Shown one piece after another: positions 24,231-33,810 of a DNA stretch of 64,000 nucleotides (positions are counted from its first letter, which is position 1; each line of letters opens with the position of its first letter). The stretch lies in contig NZ_CP015756.1 in NCBI RefSeq assembly GCF_001877035.1, positions 177,001-241,000 on the forward strand, written 5' to 3'. Both the position numbers and the translations under genes were made by a program. Below the pieces are notes generated by a model. That model ran no database searches. It was not told where the DNA came from and saw only the letters and a program-made list of their open reading frames with translations. The DNA is from Clostridium estertheticum subsp. estertheticum. Its GTDB lineage: Bacteria; Bacillota; Clostridia; Clostridiales; Clostridiaceae.

Positions 24231-25265
24231 ATGCCTACTATAAATATGCTGTCATCAGCAGACAAAGTAAAAGGTCAAGGAGTAGGATCAGCTTACTTAG
24301 AACAAGTAGATTTAGTCAGAAATGGATTAGATAAAGAATATAAAGTTGTGATAAATAAAAAAGAAAGAACCGATATAATGCATTATCATACTATCGACCT
24401 TAAGCATTACTTAAGTATATGTTTTGCTAAAAGAAAAGGTGTAACAGTTGGTTATGTGCATTTTTTGCCAGAAACTATTGAAGGAAGTATTAAATTACCT
24501 AATATAATAAAAAAGATTTTTTATAAATATATTATAAGTTTTTATAAAAAAATGGATTATTTAGTTACAGTAAATCCTAATTTTATACCAAGGCTTGAGG
24601 CTTACAATATCGATAGAAAAAAAATTACGTATATTCCTAACTTTGTTTCAACTGAAAAATTTTATAATCTGCCAATTGAAAAGAAATATGTAGCGAAGGA
24701 AAAACTGAAAATTGATAGAGATGCGTTTGTTGTGCTTGGAGTTGGTCAAATACAAACCAGAAAAGGTGTTATTGATTTTATTGACATTGCAAAAAAAATG
24801 CCGGATGTACAATTTATCTGGGCAGGTGGATTTTCTTTTGGGGGTATTACCGATGGATACAAGGAATTAAAAAGTAAAATGGAGACTGCACCTAAAAACA
24901 TTTTATTCACAGGAATAGTTGATAGAGATTTGATGAATGATATATATAATGTATCAGATGTTCTCTTTATGCCATCATATAATGAGCTTTTTCCTATGTC
25001 AATACTTGAAGCGATGAACACATCTACTCCAGTACTTTTAAGAGATCTAGAACTTTATGAAGATATATTATTTGACTATTACTTAAAAGAGCACGATAAT
25101 AGAGGTTTCATGGAGGCTATACAGAACTTAAAAAATGATTCGAATTATTACGATCAGGCTAAAAAAAAGGCGATTCGTGGGCATGATTTTTATTCTAGAG
25201 AGAGCGTACTTGGTATGTGGAAAAGTTTTTATGAAAAGGTATGGCTAAAAAAAATAGGTAAATAA
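24231..25265 (+). CDS. GT4 glycosyltransferase, glycolipid/LTA-anchor type
   Basis: 344 residues. GT-B fold, family 4. The N-terminus PTINMLSSADKVKGQGVGSAYLEQ carries the nucleotide-sugar loop, and the C-terminal donor-binding EX7E motif is visible in NELFPMSILEAM. I start at ATG 24231, with GGGAG eight bases upstream; ATG 24216 is also possible. A second GT4 gene follows at 25449. Together the pair resembles the two successive glucosyltransferases that build diglucosyl-diacylglycerol in Firmicutes. This assignment is inference from the partner's similarity; the acceptor is not shown by sequence. Confidence 0.8.
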   Translation: MPTINMLSSADKVKGQGVGSAYLEQVDLVRNGLDKEYKVVINKKERTDIMHYHTIDLKHYLSICFAKRKGVTVGYVHFLPETIEGSIKLPNIIKKIFYKYIISFYKKMDYLVTVNPNFIPRLEAYNIDRKKITYIPNFVSTEKFYNLPIEKKYVAKEKLKIDRDAFVVLGVGQIQTRKGVIDFIDIAKKMPDVQFIWAGGFSFGGITDGYKELKSKMETAPKNILFTGIVDRDLMNDIYNVSDVLFMPSYNELFPMSILEAMNTSTPVLLRDLELYEDILFDYYLKEHDNRGFMEAIQNLKNDSNYYDQAKKKAIRGHDFYSRESVLGMWKSFYEKVWLKKIGK

Positions 25266-25448
25266 ATAGAATGTTTTTTTTTCACATGTATTAATATAAT
25301 TATTACTATACTATTATGGAAATTAACTACCTTTTACTCCTGTTAATTTTTGATTTTTCTGCGTTTATGAATGAATAAGCAAGAGTATTAATGCTTATTA
25401 AATGAAGAATTTTCATAAGGAAATTATAGTAATTAAAGGGGACTGATT

Positions 25449-26633
25449 ATGAATATTGGAATTTTTACTGATGCTTATTATCCGCAAGTAAGTGGAGTGG
25501 TTACTTCTACTATGATACTAAGAAATGAATTAATTAGGCTTGGACATAGCGTAACTATTGTTACAGTTACACACCCGGGTGTAGAGGAGAAGGAAGGTAT
25601 AATAAGACTACCTAGTTTGCCATTTTTCCTTTTACCTTCTCAAAGGGTGGGGATAATATATTCACATAAAAGTATGAACAAGATAAAAAAACTAGACTTA
25701 GACATAATACATACACAAACAGAATTTAGTATAGGTATCTTTGGGAGAATAGTTGCTAGAAGATTAGGTATTCCTGTAGTTCACACTTATCATACAATGT
25801 ATGAAGATTATATCCATTATGTATCTAGTGGTATAATGCTTAAGCCTGCATCACAATTAGCGAAAAAGGTAAGTGAGTTATACTGTAGAGATTGCAGTGC
25901 TATAATAGTACCTACCATAAAGGTGAAAGATGCATTGCAACAGTACGGGTTAAGAAGACATATAGATGTAATACCTACAGGAGTTAATATAGAGCCCTTC
26001 AAAAAAAGTAATTTTGATGAAGAACTTATTAACGATGAAAAAAAATCTTTTGGTATAAATGAAACCCAACCAGTTGTACTATATATTGGGCGTATAGCGA
26101 AGGAAAAAAGTATAGATGTAATTATAAATAGTATGAATGAATTAATTCGAAAAATACCAAATTGTAAATTGCTTCTTGTTGGTGATGGACCAGAGCGTGA
26201 AAATTTAGAAACGTTAGCTAAACATTTAGGCATTGAGAAATCTGTAGTATTTGCTGGTGAAAAACCTTGGTCAGAAATTGGGAAGTATTATCAGATGGGT
26301 GATGTATTTGTAGGTGCATCTCTTACAGAGACACAAGGATTAACTTTTGCAGAAGCTATGGCGGCACAAATTCCTGTTGTAGCTAAGTACGATAAAAACT
26401 TGGATGGTATAATCAAAGATAGAATTAATGGAAGAGTATTTTATAAAGATGAAGACTTAGCCAAAATATTATCTGAAGTTTTAATTAATAAAGAGGAACA
26501 TGATTCAATGGTGAAAAATGCTTATGATGGAATAGAACCATTATCATCTAAGTGTTTTGGTGAAAATGTTGAGAAAATTTATATGGAAGTTGAAAAACAA
26601 AGCTGTATGTTACAAAATCAAAAAGTGACATAA
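25449..26633 (+). CDS. GT4 glycosyltransferase, 1,2-diacylglycerol 3-glucosyltransferase-like
   Basis: 394 residues. The N-terminus IGIFTDAYYPQVSGVVTS and the acceptor-side segment HTQTEFSIGIFG with HTYHTMYEDY closely match the monoglucosyl-diacylglycerol synthases of streptococci and relatives (alMGS). Donor-binding motifs are YIGRIAKEKS and the EX7E in ETQGLTFAEAM. It should add glucose from UDP-glucose to diacylglycerol at the inner membrane leaflet, making a glycolipid that can anchor lipoteichoic acid. The ribosome site AAAGGGGAC precedes the ATG. A terminator follows. Confidence 0.85.
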   Translation: MNIGIFTDAYYPQVSGVVTSTMILRNELIRLGHSVTIVTVTHPGVEEKEGIIRLPSLPFFLLPSQRVGIIYSHKSMNKIKKLDLDIIHTQTEFSIGIFGRIVARRLGIPVVHTYHTMYEDYIHYVSSGIMLKPASQLAKKVSELYCRDCSAIIVPTIKVKDALQQYGLRRHIDVIPTGVNIEPFKKSNFDEELINDEKKSFGINETQPVVLYIGRIAKEKSIDVIINSMNELIRKIPNCKLLLVGDGPERENLETLAKHLGIEKSVVFAGEKPWSEIGKYYQMGDVFVGASLTETQGLTFAEAMAAQIPVVAKYDKNLDGIIKDRINGRVFYKDEDLAKILSEVLINKEEHDSMVKNAYDGIEPLSSKCFGENVEKIYMEVEKQSCMLQNQKVT

Positions 26634-26642
26634 TTAATTTAT

Positions 26643-26682
26643 GAGGAGAAAATTGTAAAAGACAATTTTCTTCTTTTCTTTT
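26643..26682 (+). terminator. Rho-independent terminator
   Basis: GAGGAGAAAATTGT pairs with ACAATTTTCTTCTT, followed by TTCTTTTATTTT. Confidence 0.75.
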
Positions 26683-26762
26683 ATTTTAAAGAAAAAATTA
26701 TCCTATATTATTTATTTATTTGGTACAATGTAATAAATATAAAAGAAATGGAGTGGGTTAGA

Positions 26763-28085
26763 ATGAAAATACTTTATTATGATTGTTTTTCAGGTATTAG
26801 TGGGGATATGAATTTAGGAGCATTACTAGATTTAGGTATAGATGAGAAATATTTAATAGATGAATTAAGTAAGCTTAATTTAAATGGGTATGAAATAAAA
26901 GTATCAAGAGATATTAGAAAGGGCATAGAGGGAACCAAGGTGGATGTGCTTTTACAAGAGCATAGCCATGGGCATTCTCATGAGGAGGTTAGTGAGTTAC
27001 ATCTTCATGGGCACCATCACGATGATGCTCATGGTGAACATAATCATGAACATATCCACAATGACAATGAAGGCGACCATATGCATGTGCATGCAAGTAT
27101 TGAGCATATTCATAAGGATCAAAGAAATCTTAATGATATAGAGAAAATTATAAATTTAAGTGAGTTAAATTCTAAAGTTAAAGAATTAAGTATGGAAATA
27201 TTTATGAAGGTTGCGCTAGCTGAAGCAAAGGTTCATGGAAAACCCTTATATGAAATCCATTTTCATGAGGTGGGAGCGGTAGATTCTATAGTGGATATAG
27301 TGGGAGCTGCTATTTGTTTAAATTATTTAAATGTTGATAAAATAATGAGTTCTTCTGTAGAGCTTGGTGGTGGGTTCGTTAAGTGTGCTCATGGTCTTAT
27401 ACCAGTTCCAGCGCCTGCTACTGTTGAGATTTTAAAGGGGATTCCAGTAAAACTTGGAGCAGTGCCATTTGAAACTACAACCCCTACTGGAGCTGCAATT
27501 CTTGCAGCTAATGTCTGTGAATTTAAAGATGATAATAATTTTATTATAAATAAAATTGGTTATGGCATAGGGAACAGAGATACTGAAATACCTAATGTAT
27601 TAAGAGTCATGTTAGTAGAGGAAGTAGAGAAAGTAAGTAACGAGGAATATGATGATGTAACAGTTGAGCAAATCATTGAATGTAATATAGATGATATGAA
27701 TCCTGAGTTATATGAGTATATTATTGATATGGTTTTTAGCGAAGGTGCTTTGGATGCATATATAACTCCAATTATAATGAAAAAAGGAAGACCAAGCGTA
27801 AAAATAAGTATTTTATGTGAGGAAGATAAAACTACAAGGATGAAGGAAATACTGTTTAGAGAAACTACTACCCTTGGAGTAAGAAGTTTTAAAGTAGATA
27901 AAACAAAACTTAAAAGGGAGTTTATTAAAGTAAATACTAGTTACGGCGAAGTTACCGTAAAAGAATCTTATTATAAAGGCAAAAAAATAAAAAGCAAGTT
28001 TGAATATGAAGAATGCAAGAGAATAGCTAAAAGTACCGGGGTACCTATAAGTGAAGTATACGAGAAATTAAGAAATGAAATATAA
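26763..28085 (+). CDS. larC: nickel-pincer cofactor nickel-insertion protein LarC
   Basis: 440 residues in one continuous frame (some lactobacilli need a frameshift between larC1 and larC2). The start LYYDCFSGISGDMNLGALLDLG is the family signature. A His/Asp-rich stretch (about 70-120; pieces such as HSHGHSHEE and HLHGHHHDD) is a nickel-holding region. Further on, FHEVGAVDSIVDIVGA and the C-terminal domain ECNIDDMNPE follow. LarC uses CTP to insert nickel into the pyridinium dithioacid made by LarB and LarE. I start at ATG 26763, with AAATGGAG as the site; the ATG at 26748 overlaps it. larB follows 55 bases later. Confidence 0.93.
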   Translation: MKILYYDCFSGISGDMNLGALLDLGIDEKYLIDELSKLNLNGYEIKVSRDIRKGIEGTKVDVLLQEHSHGHSHEEVSELHLHGHHHDDAHGEHNHEHIHNDNEGDHMHVHASIEHIHKDQRNLNDIEKIINLSELNSKVKELSMEIFMKVALAEAKVHGKPLYEIHFHEVGAVDSIVDIVGAAICLNYLNVDKIMSSSVELGGGFVKCAHGLIPVPAPATVEILKGIPVKLGAVPFETTTPTGAAILAANVCEFKDDNNFIINKIGYGIGNRDTEIPNVLRVMLVEEVEKVSNEEYDDVTVEQIIECNIDDMNPELYEYIIDMVFSEGALDAYITPIIMKKGRPSVKISILCEEDKTTRMKEILFRETTTLGVRSFKVDKTKLKREFIKVNTSYGEVTVKESYYKGKKIKSKFEYEECKRIAKSTGVPISEVYEKLRNEI

Positions 28086-28140
28086 TATTATACTAAAGGA
28101 TAAAATAAGGGAACTTTAAATTTAAAAAGGTGGGTGACAT

Positions 28141-28887
28141 ATGAATTCAAAAGAGATGGAGAACTTTCTTAAAAATATAAAAAATGGTGATATATCTATT
28201 GAAGATGGTATGGATAAGTTAAAAGATCTGTCTTATTCAGATTTAGGGTTTGCAAAAATAGATAATCATAGAGAACTTAGAGTTGGTTATCCAGAGGTTA
28301 TATATTGTGAAGGTAAAACTGTGGAGCAGATAAAAGGAATAGTAAGTCTAATGCTTACTAAGGATGTTAATATTCTTGGCACAAGGGCTACCAAGGTTAT
28401 GTATGAGGGTATTAAAGAAATATGTGGTGATGCCCAGTATAATGAACTTGCAAGGACAATTGTAATTAAAAGAAAGGAGACTGAACCATCGAGCACATAT
28501 ATTGCACTAGTAACAGGAGGAACGTCTGATATACCTGTTGCGGAAGAAGCCGCTGTTACTGCTGAAATTTTTGGAAATAGAGTTGAGAGAATTTATGATG
28601 TAGGTGTAGCTGGTATTCATAGGCTTTTTGATAATTTAGACGTTATAAGGCGCGCTAAGGTAATTATCACTGTGGCTGGGATGGAAGGAGCACTAACAAG
28701 CGTTGTTGGAGGCTTAGTTGATAAACCAGTTATAGCTGTTCCTACAAGCGTAGGGTACGGAGCTAGCTTTAAAGGGCTTGCTGCACTGCTTAGTATGTTA
28801 AATAGCTGCTCTAGTGGAGTAAGTGTTGTTAATATAGACAATGGTTTTGGAGCGGGATATTTAGCAAGCATTATAAATAAATTATAA
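28141..28887 (+). CDS. larB: pyridinium-3,5-biscarboxylic acid mononucleotide synthase LarB
   Basis: 248 residues. LarB carboxylates and hydrolyses nicotinic acid adenine dinucleotide, the first step of the nickel-pincer cofactor. The C-terminal half is PurE-like ([43 protein letters not shown]), and the N-terminus has the LarB pattern [34 protein letters not shown] precedes the ATG. The order larC-larB with a terminator after it leaves larE and the target enzyme (larA or another racemase) to be sought outside this window. Confidence 0.93.
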   Translation: MNSKEMENFLKNIKNGDISIEDGMDKLKDLSYSDLGFAKIDNHRELRVGYPEVIYCEGKTVEQIKGIVSLMLTKDVNILGTRATKVMYEGIKEICGDAQYNELARTIVIKRKETEPSSTYIALVTGGTSDIPVAEEAAVTAEIFGNRVERIYDVGVAGIHRLFDNLDVIRRAKVIITVAGMEGALTSVVGGLVDKPVIAVPTSVGYGASFKGLAALLSMLNSCSSGVSVVNIDNGFGAGYLASIINKL

Positions 28888-28920
28888 ACTATATTTAGAA
28901 TTTATCTAAGGATAAAGATA

Positions 28921-28980
28921 AGTTATTCTCTTAACCGATGGTCATTATAGCCTTTGGTTAAGTGAGTAACTATTTTTTTT
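28921..28980 (+). terminator. Rho-independent terminator of the lar operon
   Basis: AGTTATTCTCTTAACC (28921-28936) pairs with GGTTAAGTGAGTAACT (28956-28971), followed by eight T. Confidence 0.8.
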
Positions 28981-29050
28981 GTTAGAGATAAAGTATCATC
29001 ATATTTGCCAGGTTATAAATTTTTTTTATAACGTAATAAATAATATATAT

Positions 29051-29078
29051 TTGTTATAAAAAAAAATAAAAGTATAAT
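29051..29078 (+). promoter_or_regulatory. probable promoter of the malic enzyme gene
   Basis: TTGTTA (29051-29056), 16 bp, TATAAT (29073-29078), about 45 bases before the start codon. Confidence 0.5.
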
Positions 29079-29121
29079 AGAGTTAAATATAAAAGAAAAA
29101 AATTAAAAGGAGTGGTATTAA

Positions 29122-30753
29122 ATGATAAATTTAAAAGGCCAAGACTTATTAAGAAATCCTTATTTAAACAAAGGAACTGCGTTTACAAAGGAAGAAAGAA
29201 AAAAGTATGAACTTATAGGATTATTACCAAACGATGTAAGAACTATTGAGCAGCAAGAACAGATAATTTATCAAAGAGCTAAAGATTTTGAAGATAAATT
29301 AGAAAAACGTAATTACCTTATGAACTTATATGACACTAACAAAACACTTTTCAGCTATGTTATAAGTAAACATATTACTGAATTTCTTCCTGTAATATAT
29401 ACTCCAACTATAGGTGATGCAGTAATAAACTATTCAAAAATCTATGATACTCCAAAGGATGCCGTTTTCCTTTCAATAGATCATCCCGAAGACATTAAAA
29501 AATCTATTGAGAACTCTTTAAAGGATCTTGATGAAATAAAATTGATTGTTGTTACTGATGGTGAAGGAGTTCTTGGAATAGGTGATTGGGGTGTTCAAGG
29601 AGTTGATATATCCATAGGAAAGCTTGCCGTATATACGGTAGCTGCAGGTGTTAATCCTAAAAATGCTCTTCCTATAGTAATAGATTCTGGAACAAACAAC
29701 GAATCACTTTTAAATGATCCACTTTATCTTGGAAATAAACACAAAAGAGTCACTGGAGAAAAATACTATGACTTTATTGATAAATTTGTAAAGATTGTTC
29801 TTGAGTTATTTCCTGAAGTACTTCTTCATTGGGAAGATTTTGGGCGTGGCAATGCAAGTGCCATTCTTGAAAATTACAGATCAAAAATTTGTACGTTTAA
29901 TGACGATATACAGGGGACTGGGGTAATGATGGTATCAGCAATGAGTGCTATTGGCGAGGTTACTGGTATACCAATTAAGGATCACAAAATATTAGTTTTT
30001 GGTGGTGGTACTGCGGGGATAGGTATATCAGATCAAATATTACTTGAAAAAATGCAAAGTGGATTATCAGAGGAAGACGCAATAAAGCAATTCTATCTTG
30101 TTGATCGCTTTGGTCTCATTACGCAAGATATGGATAATCTTACTGAGGGTCAGAAAAAGTATGCAAGAGCCAGAGGTGAATTTAAAAAACCACTTACTAA
30201 TCTTGCTGAGATAGTAGAGGCTACTAAGCCTACAGTACTTATTGGAACTTCTGGAGTACCTGGTGCATTCACAGAAGAAGCCGTAAGAAAAATGGCAGAG
30301 TTAAATGAAAAACCTGCTATTATGCCTATTTCAAATCCTACTAAACTTGCAGAAGCAAAAGCTACAGACTTAATAAAATGGACAGATGGCCGTGCATTAG
30401 TTGTAACTGGAAGCCCCTCTGAACCAATTGAGCATAATGGGGTAACATACACTATTGGTCAAGCTAATAATGCGTTATTATATCCTGGATTAGGACTTGG
30501 TATAATAGTTGCAAAAGCTAAAACTGTATCCGATGGAATGTTATCTGCAGCCGCTCATGGAATAGCATCTCTTCAAGATTTTTCAAAGCCTGGAGCTGCA
30601 ATTTTACCTTCAGTTGAAAAAGTTAGAGAAGCATCAAAACTTGTAGCAATTGCTGTGGTGAAGCAAGCAATTAAAGAAGGGTTAAACCAAATTGAAATTG
30701 TAGATGTTAAAAAGGCAGTGGAGGATAGTATTTGGGAACCAATTTACAAATAA
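29122..30753 (+). CDS. NAD-dependent malic enzyme (long form)
   Basis: 543 residues, the length of the SfcA/MaeA-type enzyme that decarboxylates malate to pyruvate. The N-terminus RNPYLNKGTAFTKEER is characteristic; the catalytic region has YTPTIGDAV and the metal-binding EDFGRGNA with FNDDIQGTG; the nucleotide fold shows VFGGGTAGIGISDQ. The ATG has AAAAGGAGTGG. A LysR regulator lies convergent 20 bases beyond its stop. Together with the citrate operon it can supply pyruvate and reducing equivalents from C4 acids. Oxaloacetate decarboxylating side activity is usual for the family. Confidence 0.92.
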   Translation: MINLKGQDLLRNPYLNKGTAFTKEERKKYELIGLLPNDVRTIEQQEQIIYQRAKDFEDKLEKRNYLMNLYDTNKTLFSYVISKHITEFLPVIYTPTIGDAVINYSKIYDTPKDAVFLSIDHPEDIKKSIENSLKDLDEIKLIVVTDGEGVLGIGDWGVQGVDISIGKLAVYTVAAGVNPKNALPIVIDSGTNNESLLNDPLYLGNKHKRVTGEKYYDFIDKFVKIVLELFPEVLLHWEDFGRGNASAILENYRSKICTFNDDIQGTGVMMVSAMSAIGEVTGIPIKDHKILVFGGGTAGIGISDQILLEKMQSGLSEEDAIKQFYLVDRFGLITQDMDNLTEGQKKYARARGEFKKPLTNLAEIVEATKPTVLIGTSGVPGAFTEEAVRKMAELNEKPAIMPISNPTKLAEAKATDLIKWTDGRALVVTGSPSEPIEHNGVTYTIGQANNALLYPGLGLGIIVAKAKTVSDGMLSAAAHGIASLQDFSKPGAAILPSVEKVREASKLVAIAVVKQAIKEGLNQIEIVDVKKAVEDSIWEPIYK

Positions 30754-30773
30754 AATAGATTAAGGGGCTGTTT

Positions 30774-31643
30774 TTACTTTTTAAGCAGTATCCCCATTAT
30801 TTCTTTTTCAATAGAAGTCATATAATGTTCTTTTTTTACAACAAAAGATATATAAAAATTTATAACTGGAACTAGAGAGACTGTTTTTATTGATGACATA
30901 TTTTCAACTGCCATATTGATCATTATTCCTATACCAACTCCAGAAGCTATTAGGGATTTTGCTGTTTGTATTTCAGTTGTGTAATAGAAATTTTTCATGT
31001 CAACACCATTTTCCAAACAAAGATCTTTTATTACTTTATTATGAATATATGAATCACCTAGGACCGTAAAACGCTCATCTTTAAGTTCGCTAAAGTTAAC
31101 TTCAGGTTTATTTAAAAGTGGGTGACTATTACTTGTACAAACCATGAATTGGTCTGTTTTTAAAATAGTGGTATTAAGGTCATTATCTTTTAAAGGCGCA
31201 ATGGAACCTATTAATGCAATATCAACTTGACCAGAATCTAGTAACTTTTTCATCGCTGTGGAACCTGTTTCAACAAGTTCAATATGGTTCACAAGACCAT
31301 TTATATCTAACACCTTCATGAAAGGCGGGAAAAAATAAGCGCCAATCATCGGTGGAACTCCTAATTTTATTTTTGCTCCGCTTATTCTTGATATTTCAAG
31401 TTTTGCTGCTTTTAATTCATGTAGAACATTGTATGCTCGTTTCTCAAGGATTTTTCCAGCTTCAGTTAAGGAAAGTTGTGCTTTAGAATGATCTCTAATT
31501 ACAAGTCTTTCTCCAAGTTCTTTTTCAATTTTATGTAGTGCCATTGTTATTGAAGGCTGGGAAACAAAAAGCATTTCTGCAGTTTTTGTGAAACTTTTAT
31601 TTTGGCATAAATAATAAAAATATTCTAAATCTCTTATATTCAT
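30774..31643 (-). CDS. LysR-family transcriptional regulator
   Basis: 289 residues. Winged helix-turn-helix at the N-terminus (FYYLCQNKSFTKTAEMLFVSQPSITMALHKIEKELG) and a periplasmic-binding-protein-like effector domain (about 88-289). It stands convergent to the malic enzyme gene, the position often taken by MleR/MaeR-type regulators of malate utilisation, so control of that gene is a reasonable inference, but LysR genes normally sit divergent to their targets and the divergent neighbour here is the 31-residue peptide gene at 31818. AAGGAGTTGTGAT precedes the ATG. Confidence 0.88.
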   Translation of the reverse strand: MNIRDLEYFYYLCQNKSFTKTAEMLFVSQPSITMALHKIEKELGERLVIRDHSKAQLSLTEAGKILEKRAYNVLHELKAAKLEISRISGAKIKLGVPPMIGAYFFPPFMKVLDINGLVNHIELVETGSTAMKKLLDSGQVDIALIGSIAPLKDNDLNTTILKTDQFMVCTSNSHPLLNKPEVNFSELKDERFTVLGDSYIHNKVIKDLCLENGVDMKNFYYTTEIQTAKSLIASGVGIGIMINMAVENMSSIKTVSLVPVINFYISFVVKKEHYMTSIEKEIMGILLKK

Positions 31644-31817
31644 ATATCACAACTCCTTAACAGATCAGCATACACTATTAATTTATATTAAGCAAATAAT
31701 ATTATAAGTTAATAATGTATGATTTGTATACTTTAACCGATATTACCATATAACTATAGATTGTATGGTACAATTGGGTTAAACTTGTAGTTATATATGA
31801 GGTGAGGAGGTATTCCA

Positions 31818-31913
31818 ATGGAAAATAGAGCGGGAATAGTAGCTATTCTTTTAGGCGCAGTAATAACAGCGTGGACAGTGGGAAAGACCTGGTTTGGTAA
31901 AAAAAATAAATAA
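31818..31913 (+). CDS. 31-residue single-span membrane peptide
   Basis: A short frame with an excellent ribosome site (GGTGAGGAGG at 31801-31810, seven bases from ATG). The peptide begins MENRAGIVAILLGAVITAW, forming one hydrophobic span of about 18 residues, and ends in a basic tail GKKNK. A perfect terminator lies 57 bases beyond. It may be a regulatory or stabilising small membrane protein, or a type I toxin-like peptide; no antisense RNA is apparent. Divergent from the LysR gene. Confidence 0.6.
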   Translation: MENRAGIVAILLGAVITAWTVGKTWFGKKNK

Positions 31914-31969
31914 ATTTAGTAAGTATGTTTCTTGAATTATCAAACATATTCAAGATAGTATATTGAATC

Positions 31970-32014
31970 AAAAGGAAAAAGTCATCTGGAATTCAGGTGA
32001 CTTTTTCCTTTTAT
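31970..32014 (+). terminator. Rho-independent terminator of the small peptide gene
   Basis: AAAAGGAAAAAGTCATCTG pairs (one G-T) with CAGGTGACTTTTTCCTTTT across a 5-base loop. The 277 bases from here to the ABC operon hold no gene that I can see. Confidence 0.85.
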
Positions 32015-32291
32015 TAAATATGGTGTTTTTGTATTAATATGGATAGTAATTTAGAGGGCACGCCTTGGTAATAGGGAATATTAAACTATATTATAAGTTT
32101 TTGTATACTTTTCGATTGCCTAATCGTAATACTAATAGAGGGTTTTATAAATTTGTTTTAATTAAATATCTTTGATATGTGAAGAAATTGTAGATTTTAT
32201 TATTAGATAATAAAAATAAATACTATTTAATATCTAATATGTTATGGTTCGAGTTAAAAAAATAAATTATATAGAAAAGAGGATGAGAATA

Positions 32292-32972
32292 TTGGAAAAT
32301 AAAAAAATATTATCTTTAACGGGAGTTTCTAAAAAATTTAAAGGAATAGAAATATTAAAAAATATTAATTTGAGTATAAATAAAGGTGAAGTAGTTGGAA
32401 TCATCGGAACTAATGGCTGTGGAAAAACAACATTACTTAGAATAATAATGGGGCTTATCTATCCTAATGAAGGTGAAGTTATTGTTGATGGGAACAAAGT
32501 TTTACCAGGACTTTTAGGGGGACTACCAACAAATGTAGGGGCTCTAATTGAAAACCCTATATTTTTGCAGCATTTTACTGGATATACAAATTTACATATG
32601 TTGGCGTCTATTCGTAATGTTATTAATGATGACGATATAAGATCAGTTATTAAGCTAGTGGGGTTAGATAATAACAATAAAAAGTCTGTTGGAAAATACT
32701 CTTTAGGTATGAGGCAAAGATTAGGAATTGCACAAGCTATAATGGAAAACCCAGTACTTGTACTTTTTGATGAGCCTACTAATGGATTAGATTCAAATGG
32801 GGTGGAAATATTTTCAAACATTGTTAAGAGTATGAAAAGTAAAGGTTCAAGTTTTATTATTGTATCACATAGAAAAGAGGAAATTGATGAATTGTGTCAT
32901 AGCATATATAAAATCGATGGTGGTAGTTTAACTATATTAAGAGATTTAGATAATAATGATGGTGTGCAATGA
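32292..32972 (+). CDS. ABC transporter ATP-binding protein
   Basis: 226 residues from TTG 32292, chosen because AAAAGAGG (32275-32282) is nine bases upstream; ATG 32283 touches that site. Complete motif set: Walker A GTNGCGKTT, signature YSLGMRQRLG, Walker B LVLFDEPTNGLD and the His in VSHRKEE. The YSLGMRQRLGIAQA signature is that of the ABC-2-type exporters that include bacteriocin-immunity and drug-export ATPases (BcrA/NatA-like). It overlaps the first membrane gene by 4 bases and heads a four-gene operon. Confidence 0.92.
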   Translation: MENKKILSLTGVSKKFKGIEILKNINLSINKGEVVGIIGTNGCGKTTLLRIIMGLIYPNEGEVIVDGNKVLPGLLGGLPTNVGALIENPIFLQHFTGYTNLHMLASIRNVINDDDIRSVIKLVGLDNNNKKSVGKYSLGMRQRLGIAQAIMENPVLVLFDEPTNGLDSNGVEIFSNIVKSMKSKGSSFIIVSHRKEEIDELCHSIYKIDGGSLTILRDLDNNDGVQ

Positions 32973-33802
32973 TTACGTGCATGATTAAACACTATTTTTC
33001 TTTGAATTATAAAAAAAGGATTTATACTTTTGCTATGTTATTTGTTTTAACCATACTCTTAAAATATCTTGCTCCAGGAGATTGCCTGCCTAAAGGAGCG
33101 CCATTAGTTTTTTGGGACTTTCTATTTATTTACTTTTCATACCCATTAGTAATGATTTTAGTGATGCCTATAATTTACTGTTATTTAATTGGCGATATAT
33201 TTACAAGGGATTGTGAAGGTGGCTACATAGAGTTTTTCTTATCCAGAATATCTAATAGAGTATCATACTTTATATCAAAAGTCGCAATTGTATTTATAAC
33301 ATCAAATTTGCTGTTTTTATGTTGCTTAGTTAATATAATTATTATTTCGCTCGTATATAAGTTACCATTTAAAGGTGAATATTATTACGATGTAGTAACA
33401 TGCTCAATAAAATCTGGAAATAATATTATTACCACTTTAGCGATTCAATATGGATTATTTATTTTAACATTAAGTACATTAGGACTTATTATATTAATTA
33501 TATCTTTGATATTTAATAATTCATTTTATAGTTTTGTGGGAGTAGGATTACTTGTGATACAAGGAACTCTGGCTATTTTTCATGATCAATCTCAGATGTT
33601 TTTTTCTCCGATTGTTCAAGGGAGGTTAGCGAATCATTCTACATTCTTTCCTTATAGAACTTTATCTTCAGGTAAGCCAGATTTGACATTTCAAAGTTTT
33701 ACGGTAATTTATTCAATGAAATTTTTAGGTCTAATGCTAATATTACTTTTTGTTATAGGTTGTTTTAAGATTAGAACTATGAATTTATCTAAGAAAGGTT
33801 AA
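32969..33802 (+). CDS. ABC-2-like membrane protein 1
   Basis: 277 residues, about six hydrophobic segments, start ATG in the ATGA overlap with the ATPase gene. After the first span there is a soluble stretch with GDIFTRDCEGGYIEFFLSRIS, the cytoplasmic coupling-helix region typical of ABC-2 permeases (comparable to LSRITHKEF in the third membrane protein). It probably forms the channel together with the next two products. No substrate clue. Confidence 0.8.
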   Translation: MITCMIKHYFSLNYKKRIYTFAMLFVLTILLKYLAPGDCLPKGAPLVFWDFLFIYFSYPLVMILVMPIIYCYLIGDIFTRDCEGGYIEFFLSRISNRVSYFISKVAIVFITSNLLFLCCLVNIIIISLVYKLPFKGEYYYDVVTCSIKSGNNIITTLAIQYGLFILTLSTLGLIILIISLIFNNSFYSFVGVGLLVIQGTLAIFHDQSQMFFSPIVQGRLANHSTFFPYRTLSSGKPDLTFQSFTVIYSMKFLGLMLILLFVIGCFKIRTMNLSKKG

Positions 33803-33810
33803 GATAACTA

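Noticed and set aside
26944-27141. 65-codon ORF inside larC
   Set aside because: Shadow of the His-rich stretch in another frame.
28141-28887. LarB as purE (AIR carboxylase)
   Set aside because: The PurE-like half is present, but the LarB N-terminus and adjacency to larC decide for LarB.
32244-32292. Upstream starts for the ABC ATPase (32244, 32283)
   Set aside because: 32244 has no ribosome site, and 32283 touches the AAAAGAGG site; TTG 32292 has correct spacing.
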